Of a DNA stretch of 64,000 nucleotides, positions 34,307-43,650 are shown in pieces. The notes under the pieces are model-generated. The model did not search any database. It was given only the letters and a program-made list of their open reading frames with translations, and was not told where the DNA came from. This DNA comes from Candidatus Onthovicinus excrementipullorum (lineage in GTDB: Bacteria > Bacillota > Clostridia > Oscillospirales > Acutalibacteraceae). Numbering within the stretch: position 1 is the first letter of the stretch; each line of letters begins with the position of its first letter. The position numbers and the translations under genes were made by a program. Location of the stretch: assembly GCA_018712345.1 (NCBI GenBank), contig DVHG01000010.1:186001-250000 (forward strand), written 5' to 3'.

Positions 34307-36394
34307 TCACAGCGCCTGAATCAGGATCACTTCATTGTAGTAGGCGCCGCGGATATGGACCGCAATTCCGACATTCATGAGGTAGGCGCCGCTTTTTTTA
34401 TAGGTCTGGCCCTGGAAGGTGAGCGTGTATCTTGTATTTTCATCCAGTCCGCCAAAGCAAATCGGGATCTTTTTCTTATAAAATCTTGTCCCGCGTGCCG
34501 TCAGGAATGCGACGCTCTCTTTTTTGTCGGCTGACACATACTGGTTGAGGGAGACCTCGTCCGTATCGTGATCAAGCAGGCGATACAGATCGCCGAACTG
34601 GACGATGCTGCGGATTTGTTTATAGAGCCCTATGTTCTTTTTACAGATCTCCAGGTCGGTACTGCTGTAATGCGAAAGGTTTCCGCCGATGCCGAGAGCC
34701 CCCTGCATTGCAACTGCAAACCGGAAATCAAGCGAGCAGGGCTTGTTGATCCCGGAGATATCCGTCACCCACGCACGCATTGTTTTAGTGGGCCTTAAAA
34801 GTGCGTATCCCTTCTGGATTGCCAACCGGTCAATGGCGTCCGTGTTGTCGCTGGTCCAGGCCTGGTCGAAATGGGACAGCGCGCCAAGATCACATCTTCC
34901 GCCGCCGGAGGCGCAGCTCTCGATTGCCGTGCCGGGATGGCGCTCTTTCAGTTTATCCACAATGTCGTAGACCGCCTTTGTGTGCAGATAGGAGTACATC
35001 TTGGGATCCTCCAGATTTTCTGCCCCTGTCTGGGAGAACGGACGGTTCATATCCCATTTGATATACTTGATGTTGTGTTTGGTGAGCAGTGTGTCAAGCG
35101 TAGTGAAAATGTAGTCCTGAACGTCCTTGCGGGTCATATTCAGTACCAGCTGGTTCCTGAGTTCGCAGGCGTCCCGGTGGCGGTAATGATACGTCCATTC
35201 CGGATGCGCACGGTACAGATCGCTGTCTTTATTGACCATCTCTGGTTCTATCCACAGGCCAAAATCCATTCCCAGCTCGTTGACTGCCTGAATCAGCGCG
35301 TCAAGGCCGTTAGGGAATTTTTCCGGATTGACATACCAGTCGCCCAGGCCCGCGTGATCGTCTTTCCGCTGGCCGAACCACCCGTCGTCCATGACAAAGA
35401 GCTCCACGCCGATCTGTGCAGCGATCTTTGCAAGCTCAATCTGCTGTGCTTCATTGACGTCGAAACCAGTGGCCTCCCAGGAATTGTAGAGAACGGGCAG
35501 AGGTGTTTGGGCAAACTGCTTGGGCAGCAGGTGCTCCGTGACAAATCGGTTCATCTGCCGGGTCATTTCTCCGTACCCCTGCGTATAACCACAGTACACG
35601 GGTGGGGTATCAAAAGATTCCCCGGCTAAAAGCGTATGTGAAAAATCAAAGTCGTTCATCCCAAGTGCGATTCTTGTGATGCCAAAGGAGTCCCTTGAGG
35701 CGCTGACCTTAAAATTGCCGCTGTAGGCAAGCGAGGCAAAATAGACATCGCCAGTATTTTCATCTGCGTTCTGAGCGGCGATAAAATGCGGCGAATGGCC
35801 GTGATTTGTGGCCCCCTTGCGGCTGTCCCACATGGCATAGCCGCCCTCCAGCCGTGTGGCGGTCTCCACAAATTCACCGCCCCACGCGCCGTTTGTATTC
35901 CGGAACGTATAGGGCTTTGTGGAGGGGAGAGAAAACTGGGCGCTGAACAGCCGCTCAAAGCGGATTTCGGTCTCCCCGGTATTGCGCACCGTTGTCCAGC
36001 GCTGGATGATGTCGCTGTGTGGAAAGATCCGGTAGTTTAAAACGACCTCCAGCGGATAGTGGGTATCTTTAAAACGAACACTGAGGGAGCTGTCGTCCGC
36101 CGCATAATCGCAATATGCAAGCTGGATCTCCCGGCACTGGTCGGAAAATTGGGCCTTGATATCACATTCACGGTACATCGTCAGACCAAAGGGCGTGTAC
36201 TCCTGTTTGTACTCGTCCAGCATGGTGTTGTTGGAGCTTTCATCGGAGCCGATGCAGATCGAATAGTCGTCAGCAGGGCACTTTCTGCCCCAGTGGATAT
36301 GGCGGTTGCAGCCGGCGTCATCGATCCCAAAGACATAGTGGGTGTTCGGAGTCTCCAGGATAAACAGATAGTTTTCTTTATTTATTTTGATCAT
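34307..36394 (-). CDS. GH36 alpha-galactosidase
   Basis: A 695-residue cytoplasmic enzyme that removes alpha-galactosyl groups from melibiose or raffinose-type sugars. The beta-sandwich N-terminal domain (1-310) is followed by a TIM barrel with FVMDDGWFGQR, the nucleophile Asp in IKWDMNRPFSQ (about residue 450), the CASGGGRCD segment and the acid/base Asp in TSDNTDAIDR, then the GI-N/ACSLDFRFAVAMQGALGIGG block. The ATG follows GGGGGAG. It diverges from the AraC gene at 36503; a shared operator motif lies in the gap. Confidence 0.93.
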   Translation of the reverse strand: MIKINKENYLFILETPNTHYVFGIDDAGCNRHIHWGRKCPADDYSICIGSDESSNNTMLDEYKQEYTPFGLTMYRECDIKAQFSDQCREIQLAYCDYAADDSSLSVRFKDTHYPLEVVLNYRIFPHSDIIQRWTTVRNTGETEIRFERLFSAQFSLPSTKPYTFRNTNGAWGGEFVETATRLEGGYAMWDSRKGATNHGHSPHFIAAQNADENTGDVYFASLAYSGNFKVSASRDSFGITRIALGMNDFDFSHTLLAGESFDTPPVYCGYTQGYGEMTRQMNRFVTEHLLPKQFAQTPLPVLYNSWEATGFDVNEAQQIELAKIAAQIGVELFVMDDGWFGQRKDDHAGLGDWYVNPEKFPNGLDALIQAVNELGMDFGLWIEPEMVNKDSDLYRAHPEWTYHYRHRDACELRNQLVLNMTRKDVQDYIFTTLDTLLTKHNIKYIKWDMNRPFSQTGAENLEDPKMYSYLHTKAVYDIVDKLKERHPGTAIESCASGGGRCDLGALSHFDQAWTSDNTDAIDRLAIQKGYALLRPTKTMRAWVTDISGINKPCSLDFRFAVAMQGALGIGGNLSHYSSTDLEICKKNIGLYKQIRSIVQFGDLYRLLDHDTDEVSLNQYVSADKKESVAFLTARGTRFYKKKIPICFGGLDENTRYTLTFQGQTYKKSGAYLMNVGIAVHIRGAYYNEVILIQAL

Positions 36395-36440
36395 TTAGTC
36401 TCCCCCTGTTGTAAAACACTCTGATTTATGGTATGTTAAG

Positions 36441-36504
36441 AATATCACAATAGTAATTGTAAATATATGGGATATTTCACATGAAAGGTATGAATTATCA
36501 CAAT
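36441..36504. promoter_or_regulatory. AraC-type operator sites between alpha-galactosidase and its regulator
   Basis: AATATCACAAT at 36441-36451 and TATCACAAT at 36496-36504 are direct repeats 53 bases apart (about five helical turns). The first lies where the minus-strand promoter would be. The second runs into the AraC start codon. GATATTTCACA (36471-36481) is a further related block. Confidence 0.6.
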
Positions 36505-37303
36505 GTACGAGAATATTAAACTAATGAAGTGTGAGGATGAGTGTCCGCTTGGGATTCGTTTTGTGGGCGAGACCATGTGTGATGAAAAATTTATAATCAC
36601 AAGGAACTGTAGTGACCTCACCTCTTTTGAATATATTGTGGATGGGTATGGGACGCTGGAGATCAACGGCCAGGTGCTGCACCCCCAAAAAGGGGATATA
36701 TTCTTTATCAGGGAGGGCAGCCGGCACAAATACTACTCGCAAAGAGAGAATGGATGGTATAAGTATTTTATCAGCTTCTGTGGACCGCTGGCTGAGGATT
36801 TGATTCAATTATACCTGCCCGGGGAGACCTTCCTGTTTGAGGGGTGCTTTATTGAAAAAAATTTCCGCCGTATGTTTGATATCGCCTTTAACAGCGAGGA
36901 TATGCATCAGGCGCAGACACAGCTTGCAATTGAAGTGTTTAAAGTATTCAGCTACATACGTGATCATCAAAAGACGGATGGAGAGGATCTTGCAGATAAA
37001 GTAAAACGGAATATTGAAAATCATATTAGCAGCGGCTTTAATCTGGATGCCCTGTGTGCGGCTATAAATTATTCTAAAAATCATATCATCAATATTTTTT
37101 CGAAAAAATATTTCATGACGCCGTATCAATACTATATCAAGTGTAAAATTGAAATGGCGAAGGATTACCTCACCAATTCGGGCATGACAATCAGTGAAAT
37201 ATCCGACGCTTTGGCCTATTCAGATCAGCAGTATTTCTCCTACTCCTTTAAAAAGGAGACAGGATATTCACCTCAAAAATACAGAAAATTAACAAAAATG
37301 TGA
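36503..37303 (+). CDS. AraC-family transcriptional regulator
   Basis: A 266-residue regulator. N-terminal cupin-like domain (about 15-130: CSDLTSFEYIVDGYGTLEINGQ, KGDIFFIREGSRHKYY) and C-terminal double helix-turn-helix (about 168-262: NLDALCAAINYSKNHIINIFSKKYFMTPYQYYI, SGMTISEISDALAYSDQQYFSYSFKKETGYSPQKYRK). It probably senses a sugar and controls the alpha-galactosidase and the metallophosphoesterase/transporter genes, since the same motif lies before each. The ribosome site AAAGG is 13 bases from the ATG, so expression may be low. Confidence 0.92.
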   Translation: MYENIKLMKCEDECPLGIRFVGETMCDEKFIITRNCSDLTSFEYIVDGYGTLEINGQVLHPQKGDIFFIREGSRHKYYSQRENGWYKYFISFCGPLAEDLIQLYLPGETFLFEGCFIEKNFRRMFDIAFNSEDMHQAQTQLAIEVFKVFSYIRDHQKTDGEDLADKVKRNIENHISSGFNLDALCAAINYSKNHIINIFSKKYFMTPYQYYIKCKIEMAKDYLTNSGMTISEISDALAYSDQQYFSYSFKKETGYSPQKYRKLTKM

Positions 37304-37349
37304 TATTTCATAATTTTTATTTGATATATCCCACTAAAAAGACTGATCA

Positions 37350-37360
37350 ATTGTGATATT
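37350..37360 (+). promoter_or_regulatory. Operator copy upstream of the metallophosphoesterase/transporter operon
   Basis: ATTGTGATATT is the exact complement of the 11-base AATATCACAAT before the alpha-galactosidase. A near copy, ATGTGATATT, occurs at the end of the AraC gene (about 37299-37308). Confidence 0.6.
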
Positions 37361-37404
37361 ATATAAGTCAGATTGCAAAACCAAAAAGTGAAGAGGCGGA
37401 ATAT

Positions 37405-38787
37405 GTGGAGAACTTGAGTTTTTATCTGGTGACAGATACACATTATTATGACAGCTCCTTCAAACGGACCGGGAGGGCCTATGAAGAGCGCAGCCGCACG
37501 GACCAAAAATGCGTTGCTGAAACCCCCGCGATTATTGATGCGGGATTTGAGCAGATCGCCGCGGATCGGGATACCAATATCATACTGATTCCGGGGGATC
37601 TGGTATATCGTGGAGAATATCAGAGCCATGTTGGATTCCGCGAACGGCTCTATAAGCTCCGGGAGCAGGGCAAAAAAATTTATCTGATCACGGCGCGCCA
37701 CGATTATGCGGAGGACCCCGTGGAATTTGACGGGGATCAGACCATTCCCGTCCCCGGGATGCAGCGTGAGGAACTGCGGGATTTTTACCGCGAGTTTGGC
37801 TTTGACGGCGCTGTCAGTGAGCACCGGGAATCCATGTCCTATGTTGCGCAGCTGGGGAAGGGCGTTCGGCTGCTGGCGCTCAACTGCGACGGGGACTGTA
37901 AGGATTTTAAAGGGATCTGGGATGATCAGATGGCGTGGGCGCTGCGGCAGATTGAGGAGGCTCACCAAAGCGGAAACTACATATTCGCTATGACACATTA
38001 TCCTCTTTTGCCATTTTCACCGGTGATGAATTTTATCGGCGACGCCAAGCTGACCGATTGGGAAACGGTGGCCAACAAGCTGGCCGATGCCGGGGTCGAT
38101 TTAATTTTTACGGGTCATATGCACGCGCAGGCGGTCACCGAATACGTTACGGAAAAGGGAAACACCATCACCGACGTCCAGACCGGCAGCTTTGTGGGAT
38201 GCCCCTGCGCGTACCGGAAAGTGACCTTTACCGACCGCGGAACGGTTGATATCAAATCCTATACGATCGAAGATTTTGATTATGATAAGGGCGGCAGAAC
38301 GGCGCAGGAATATTTTCAGTGGCGCTTTGATAGGCTGATTACGGATATCATCGATGCCATGGCATATGATTTTGACACCTTTACGGGGCGCTTTGGCGGC
38401 CCTGAAAAGAATAAAAAGCTCAAAATTCCTGTCACTATTATCGGCAAGGTTCTGCAAAAGCTGACCCTGAAAAAGCTGGGGCGTCTGCTGTGGTTTAAGG
38501 TCGATCAGAGCGTGGCGGACAGACTGGTCAAAGATGTCGGCGTTGAGCTGGTGCGGAATGTCTTTGTCGGAAACGAGCCCTATGTTCCCGGTACCCCGAT
38601 CTATGAGACGATGGCAAAAATGCTCAGACGGCTGCATCCGATCACGCATATCATTGAGAAAAAAGCCGGCACCAAGAATCCGGTGCTGGCGGATATTGAC
38701 ACATTCGCGCTCTCCATGATCGGAGATGAAAAGCAGAGAGATTACGATGCCAAAATTATGGTTAACGCATCGGATTACAGAAAATGA
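37405..38787 (+). CDS. Metallophosphoesterase of calcineurin type (variant motif)
   Basis: A 460-residue protein. Motif I VTDTHYYD (Asp11, His13), motif II PGDLVYRGEY, a motif III of ITARHDYA instead of the usual GNHD, then THYPLLPF and the C-terminal metal motif TGHMHAQ. Replacing the metal-binding Asn by Arg is unusual, so activity may differ from classical phosphodiesterases. The substrate is unknown. GTG 37405 follows AGAGGCGGA; an ATG at 37403 is out of frame. It lies between the AraC gene and the transporter gene, 13 bases from the latter, so a role in handling the imported sugar or its phosphate is inferred. Confidence 0.8.
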   Translation: MENLSFYLVTDTHYYDSSFKRTGRAYEERSRTDQKCVAETPAIIDAGFEQIAADRDTNIILIPGDLVYRGEYQSHVGFRERLYKLREQGKKIYLITARHDYAEDPVEFDGDQTIPVPGMQREELRDFYREFGFDGAVSEHRESMSYVAQLGKGVRLLALNCDGDCKDFKGIWDDQMAWALRQIEEAHQSGNYIFAMTHYPLLPFSPVMNFIGDAKLTDWETVANKLADAGVDLIFTGHMHAQAVTEYVTEKGNTITDVQTGSFVGCPCAYRKVTFTDRGTVDIKSYTIEDFDYDKGGRTAQEYFQWRFDRLITDIIDAMAYDFDTFTGRFGGPEKNKKLKIPVTIIGKVLQKLTLKKLGRLLWFKVDQSVADRLVKDVGVELVRNVFVGNEPYVPGTPIYETMAKMLRRLHPITHIIEKKAGTKNPVLADIDTFALSMIGDEKQRDYDAKIMVNASDYRK

Positions 38788-38800
38788 AAAGGTGGTAAAA

Positions 38801-40252
38801 ATGTCTACAACATTATTAAGTGCCCCACCGGCACATAGCGCAGACCAAAAGAACGTAAAAAGGGGCGAATTCATCTGGTACCTGATTGCCGTCTTCTTCT
38901 ATACGAACATGACCGGTATGGTCGGGCAGTACAGGAGTTCTTATCTGGTCGACGTGTTGCAGCTGCCGGAGAATATGTCCTCCCTGTTCAATGTGGTTTC
39001 CGGCGTGGTTCCGTTTGTCCTGAATTTCTTCATCGCCATGTATATTGACGGCCGTTCCATTGGCAAAAAAGGAAAGTTCAGGCCGCTTGTCATGCTGGTC
39101 GCGATCCCAATGGGGATTCTGCTCTGTCTGAGCTTCTGGGCGCCCAGCGGCCTGACCGGCACCTGGCTCATGATCTACCTCTGCACGATCGCAGTCCTGT
39201 GGGGCTGCCTGTGCACGGTAGGCAACACGGTGAACAACGTGGCCGTTGTTATGACGCCCAATCTGAAGGAACGCGATACGATCATTTCCTTCCGCGGGAT
39301 TGCCTCCTCCATCGGCAACTCTGCACCACTTGTAGTTATTATGGTGCTCGGCCTGATTTGGAAGGATGATCTGGGCACCCAGTACATCGTCGGCGCTGCA
39401 CTGTGCAGTGTGGTCGGAATATTGACCATGATGTTCGGGATGCGGTCTGTACGGGAGCGCGTTGCCTACGAGAATGAAAAGAAAAATCCGCTCATCGGCT
39501 TTGTCGATGTTCTGCGGAACAAGTATGCGTGGACCATTATTGTCTCCGAGTTTTTAAAGAGCTTCAGGAGCATCGCCAACTATATGGGCGTATTCCTGGC
39601 GGCGGCGCTCCTTGGCAGCTCCAACAAATTTTTGCTCTTTGGCTTGCCGACGGGCATCGGCACCGCCGTGGGAATGCTGGCAATCAATTTCCTCTTAAAG
39701 AAGTTTGATTCCAGGGTCCTTTACATCGCCAGCGGAATCTATTCGGTAATTGCCAATACTGCGGCTTTCGCCATCGGGTATCTGTACTTTAAAAACGGCG
39801 GGGCGGCCCTTCAGGTAATCTTCATTGTATTCCTGTTCCTGATCGGTCTGCAGTTCGGCGCTTCAAACCTGCTGCCCAATATGTTCCAGGCGGATGTGCT
39901 GGAGGACATTGAACTCAAAACGGGCAAGCGCCTTGATATTTCCCTCTCGTTTGTCATCAGCATTTTCACCATGGTGAGCGGCACGATTGCCGGTGCGCTG
40001 TCCCCACTGGTGCTGTACGGCGAAAATTCCATCTGCGGTTACATCCAGGGCCTGCCGGACGGCACGATGCAGTCCTTCCATACCAAGATCATGATGCTGT
40101 TCTTCTATACGATTTTCCACGGTCTGATGATGTTTCTTGCGGGGGTCCCGTTCTTCTTCTATAAGCTGACCGGAAAGAAAAAAGAGGAAATCCATGAAAA
40201 ATTGCTGGAACAGAGAGCTCATTATAAAAACGCGTCAATAGATCTGGATTAA
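38801..40252 (+). CDS. GPH-family (MelB-like) sugar:cation symporter
   Basis: A 483-residue transporter with about 12 segments. YIDGRSIGKKGKFRPLVM matches the first cytoplasmic loop of the family, and GASNLLPNMFQADVLEDIELKTGKRLDIS the late loop. ATG 38801 follows AAAAGGTGG by 6 bases; the open frame to 38726 lies in the previous gene. By position it is the likely importer for the alpha-galactoside cut by the GH36 enzyme. It differs considerably from the GPH protein at 19322. Confidence 0.85.
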   Translation: MSTTLLSAPPAHSADQKNVKRGEFIWYLIAVFFYTNMTGMVGQYRSSYLVDVLQLPENMSSLFNVVSGVVPFVLNFFIAMYIDGRSIGKKGKFRPLVMLVAIPMGILLCLSFWAPSGLTGTWLMIYLCTIAVLWGCLCTVGNTVNNVAVVMTPNLKERDTIISFRGIASSIGNSAPLVVIMVLGLIWKDDLGTQYIVGAALCSVVGILTMMFGMRSVRERVAYENEKKNPLIGFVDVLRNKYAWTIIVSEFLKSFRSIANYMGVFLAAALLGSSNKFLLFGLPTGIGTAVGMLAINFLLKKFDSRVLYIASGIYSVIANTAAFAIGYLYFKNGGAALQVIFIVFLFLIGLQFGASNLLPNMFQADVLEDIELKTGKRLDISLSFVISIFTMVSGTIAGALSPLVLYGENSICGYIQGLPDGTMQSFHTKIMMLFFYTIFHGLMMFLAGVPFFFYKLTGKKKEEIHEKLLEQRAHYKNASIDLD

Positions 40253-40440
40253 CAAATAGATCCCATGCAAGGGGAGGCTGAGACTGTTCCAAAAACCTCC
40301 ATGCATAAGTTTTTTAGAACGAGTAGCACCTGATCGTGCAAATCAGATCGGACAGGGTAGATAGGTACAACTTTGGCCATTTGTTAAAAACACTTAAAAG
40401 GCCGCACAAACCACGATGGATGACAGGGCATAATACGTTT

Positions 40441-40560
40441 TACACTGGCTGGACGCGGGACGGAGGCCCTCATCTCATCACGGCAGCTTCCCTTGAGGGG
40501 AAGGGCTTTTGTAAATTTAAAAAAGAGCTTCCGCAGCATCTTATCCATGCGGGAGCCCTT
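40441..40560. repeat. Partial palindromic repeat related to the 2.2-2.6 kb elements
   Basis: CCTCATCTCATC followed by CAGCTTCCCTTGAGGGGAAGG shares the terminal palindrome of the elements at 2221 and 2471. An imperfect CTTCCGCAGCATC..GATG-type hairpin follows. The surrounding 40253-40597 stretch has no gene; the T-rich TTTTTTAGAA near 40310 may end the transporter transcript. Confidence 0.4.
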
Positions 40561-40597
40561 TTGTTTGTCAGTCCTTTTCGTTTGAGGGACAGGGGAA

Positions 40598-41634
40598 TTA
40601 AATTTTTTGATTCCCCGTGGACCACACATGCTGTGCTGATGCGGTGTCCGCGGTGTTCTGTGCCATCACGCCGACCAGACGGTGCGGGATATATAGCTCC
40701 TCCAGATAGGAGATCTTTCACCGCTCAGGGTCAGGTCCACGGCCATGGCGGCGCCGTCGACATGGTGCAGTTTCGTCGCGCCGACGATGGGGGCGGTGAC
40801 CTTTGTCAGCAACCACGCCAGGGAGATCTCCGTCATGGTGACGCCGTGCCTGTCGGCAAGCTCCACCACCCGGTCAATGATGGCGCTGTCCTGTTCTGCG
40901 GTGGCATCATATTTGAGATGGGCGTAGCTGTCCTCCTGCATGCGTTTGGACGTTTCGCCGGGATGCTTGGAGAGTTTTCCGCCTGCAAGTGCACTGTAGG
41001 GCGTCATGGCGATGTTCTCCTCCCGGCAGTAGGGCACCATTTCCCGCTCCTCCTTGCGGAAAATCAGGTTGTAATGCCCCTGGACGGAGACAAATTTTAC
41101 AAAGCCCTCTTTTTCCGCCAGGGCATTTGCCTTTGCCAGCTGCCAGGCAAAACAGTTGGAAATGCCAATATACCAGGTCTTACCCGCCCGGACCGCATTG
41201 TTGAGTCCCTCCATGATCTTATAGAGCGGGGTCTGATAATCCCACATGTGATAGATGTACAGATCCACGTAGTCCATACCCAGGTTTTGCAGGCTCCGCT
41301 CCAGCATCCGCTCAATATGCTGCTGGCCGGTGACGCCCGCCGCAATCCCCTCCGGCGTGCGGGGGAGGAACTTGGTTGCAACGACTACATTGTCACGCGC
41401 CGCGAAGTCCCGCAGCGACCGCCCCAGGTACTGTTCACTCGTGCCGCTCTGGTAGGCGATTGCCGTATCAAAGAAATTGATGCCCAGCTCCATCCCGTGC
41501 CGGATGATCTTGCGCGAGTGCTCCTCGTCGATCGTCCAGGAGTGCTGCCCGTGCTGCGCATCGCCGAAGCCCATGCACCCCATACAGATGCGGGATACCG
41601 TTAAATCCGAATTCCCCAATTTTGTATATTGCAT
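40598..41634 (-). pseudogene. Aldo/keto reductase with a C-terminal frameshift
   Basis: The first frame (41634 to a TGA at 40666) gives a 322-residue reductase with GMELGINFFDTAIAYQSGTSEQYLG, KWYIG-type GKTWYIGISN and TPYSALAGGKLSKHP, but its end (RSPIWRSYISRTVWSA) is unlike the family. One frame over, from about 40717 downward, the text reads KISYLEELYIPHRLVGVMAQN and continues to a TAA at 40598, the normal ending. One missing base near 40715-40718 explains it. ATG 41634 follows GGAAGGT by 7 bases. The core (catalytic Asp and Tyr present) might still fold. Confidence 0.85.
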
Positions 41635-41731
41635 TGTGTGTACCTTCCGGCCTGTTATGATTTTACAAAGCATTTTTTTCATTTATAACGACATCATAGC
41701 ACACAGGGGTGCCGGTTTCAACGGGGTATGA

Positions 41732-42454
41732 TCAGTCCAAGTCGCACAGGCACGTATACACGGGGGAGAGGCGACTGCACAGGTAATCGGAAAAATCCGG
41801 CAGTACCGGCGGAGGTGCGGTGGCGGAGAGGCAGCGGGGAATATATACGATCGGGTCCACGCTCTCCCCGTTGAGCAGGTGTGCCAGATTCCCCCTGTGG
41901 CGGCGGGCGGTTGAAAGCGCTGCGGCGGTTTCACGGTCCGTCTGTATGTGTGGGTGCGATTTTTCCGTGCGGCGGAATCCCCCGTGCAGATGGATCAGGA
42001 AGTAGTCGGCGGTAAACTGCGAGCGGATGGATACCGCGGTAAAGCCCTCGACCATCAGCTTCCGGATCAGAAAGCCGGTCCCCTTCAGCAGCATCTCCGG
42101 GGCACAGATCAGGGACCGCCCATCCCCGCTGCACCGGAATTCCACCCTTCGGCCGCCAGTGCCCGCGGCAATGTCGAATGCGTCACAGAACTCCCCCAGT
42201 GCGTACTCGATATCAGCGGGGGCCAGCGGAAGTTCTGAGTGGGCGGAGGCGGATGCCATCTCCATCTCAAGCATCTTTTTCCGGCAGAGGTCCTCCATGC
42301 AGGCCAGCTCCCGCTGCGCTTCCACCCCGCGCCGCATGCGGTTGCGGATATAGCAGTAGACCTCCTGAATATCGCAGCGCAGGGCCTCGTTTTCCTCCGG
42401 GCGTACCTGCGCGGCCTCAATTTTTTTGCACAGTCTGGAAAGAAATGGTTCCAC
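41732..42454 (-). CDS. Hypothetical protein, possibly a degenerate GHKL ATPase-like regulator
   Basis: A 240-residue soluble protein. Residues about 10-75 form charged helices (IEAAQVRPEENEALRCDIQEVYCYI). The middle (DIEYALGEFCDAFDIAAGTGGRRVEF, then a strand-rich LIHLHGGF) recalls the frame of a GHKL ATPase without its N and G boxes. This likeness is weak. GTG 42454 is preferred because GGGAGG lies 7 bases upstream; the upstream ATGs lack a site. I do not recognise the family with certainty. Confidence 0.55.
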   Translation of the reverse strand: MEPFLSRLCKKIEAAQVRPEENEALRCDIQEVYCYIRNRMRRGVEAQRELACMEDLCRKKMLEMEMASASAHSELPLAPADIEYALGEFCDAFDIAAGTGGRRVEFRCSGDGRSLICAPEMLLKGTGFLIRKLMVEGFTAVSIRSQFTADYFLIHLHGGFRRTEKSHPHIQTDRETAAALSTARRHRGNLAHLLNGESVDPIVYIPRCLSATAPPPVLPDFSDYLCSRLSPVYTCLCDLD

Positions 42455-42674
42455 AAAGTCGCCTCCCATCAATTCGCCGTTTAGTATGCCCCGCCCGGAG
42501 GAAAAACAATGAGGCCATTTTTGATTGCCAAAAACTTTCAGCGGCCGGCACAGCAAAAAGTTTTTGATCAAAACTTATCAGTATATGGAGCTTTATAGAT
42601 GGACCGTTAATCTGAGACAGGTTTGGGGGAGAATTACGCTGTGCCACACCTGATTTGCTCACGGGTCAAAAATT

Positions 42675-42701
42675 GGGCGGCAGAAGTCTCTTCCGCCGCC
42701 C
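42675..42701 (-). terminator. Terminator of the YjdF-like gene
   Basis: GGGCGGC and GCCGCCC arms with an inner GAAG/CTTC pair. On the minus strand AATTTTTG follows. Confidence 0.8.
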
Positions 42702-42740
42702 GGGATCAAGGGTTTAAGTTCATTTTCGAAAATAACGGAA

Positions 42741-43421
42741 TCACTGTCCACGCTGCTCTGCGGAATCGCGTACGGCTGCCTCCGCCTGATTCTCCTGTGG
42801 TGGGTGTTTCGGCTCCAGATGCAGCAGATCGCGGATAAAATCGGCGAGATTGCGGCGGTATTTATACAGGCAGACGGCGCCAAAGCAAGCGGCGCCGATG
42901 AATCCGGCTACGATGTCCCCCATTGTGTCCGTGTTTCCATGCTGTACCCCCATCTGGGAGACACAGTCCGTCGTGAATTCGATGATCTCCCAGAATCCGG
43001 CACAGGAGCAGGAAAAGAAAAAGCTGAAAAGCGTCAGCAGCAGTGGGTTTTGCGCAATGCTCAGGCGGCCTAGCAGCCACTTGGCGGTATAAAAGCCCAC
43101 AAAGCCTAAAATGATGCCACTCAAAAAGTGGACCACACGGTCATAGCCGGGGAATAGGTCGTAAAACCGGAGAACCGATCCCGCTGCGGCCGCAACCACA
43201 AATAAATTAGCGGACAGGAAAATTCCCGTCGGGAACCGGAGCAAAAATACCCCGATCGCGATCAACGCAAGTTCCATCCCAACCTTGTCAAACAGGCTTA
43301 CACCAGGCGGCGCAAAAATCGAAAAGAGCAGAATCAGCACCGAGGCTACCAAAAAAATGCCCAGCTTGACGTGCTGTTCATATTTGCTTATTTTCAGATG
43401 ACGGCGTAAAAAATTTTTCAT
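42741..43421 (-). CDS. Integral membrane protein, DUF2238/YjdF-like
   Basis: A 226-residue protein with about six membrane segments and the same landmark blocks as the protein at 4776: DRVVHFLSGIILGF, GFWEIIEFTTD and DTMGDIVAGFIGA. The C-terminal tail is polar (LEPKHPPQENQ). The ATG follows GGGAAGGGAG. The function is unknown; it is a paralogue of the 4776 gene with low overall identity. Confidence 0.65.
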   Translation of the reverse strand: MKNFLRRHLKISKYEQHVKLGIFLVASVLILLFSIFAPPGVSLFDKVGMELALIAIGVFLLRFPTGIFLSANLFVVAAAAGSVLRFYDLFPGYDRVVHFLSGIILGFVGFYTAKWLLGRLSIAQNPLLLTLFSFFFSCSCAGFWEIIEFTTDCVSQMGVQHGNTDTMGDIVAGFIGAACFGAVCLYKYRRNLADFIRDLLHLEPKHPPQENQAEAAVRDSAEQRGQ

Positions 43422-43605
43422 TTCGGTCTCCCTTCCCGGCTATGACAGCGTAAAAGCCGTTATGGAGCATATAATTCCTCCAATTACAATCTATTTTATT
43501 ACGTTATCCAACAATTTGCTACAGTTTTCCCAAAAAGTTCAACAAAAATTTGGTTTTTATCTATATCGTTTATATAAATTTTAGAATTATAAAAAGCAGA
43601 TAAAC

Positions 43606-43642
43606 AGAGCAGGCGCAGCGGAATCCCGCCGCGCCCTGCTCT
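43606..43642 (-). terminator. Hairpin that probably ended the rsgA transcript
   Basis: AGAGCAGG and CCTGCTCT arms with inner GC pairing. On the minus strand GTTTATCTGCTTTTT follows. The IS element now separates it from rsgA by about 0.7 kb. Confidence 0.55.
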
Positions 43643-43650
43643 ATGTATTG

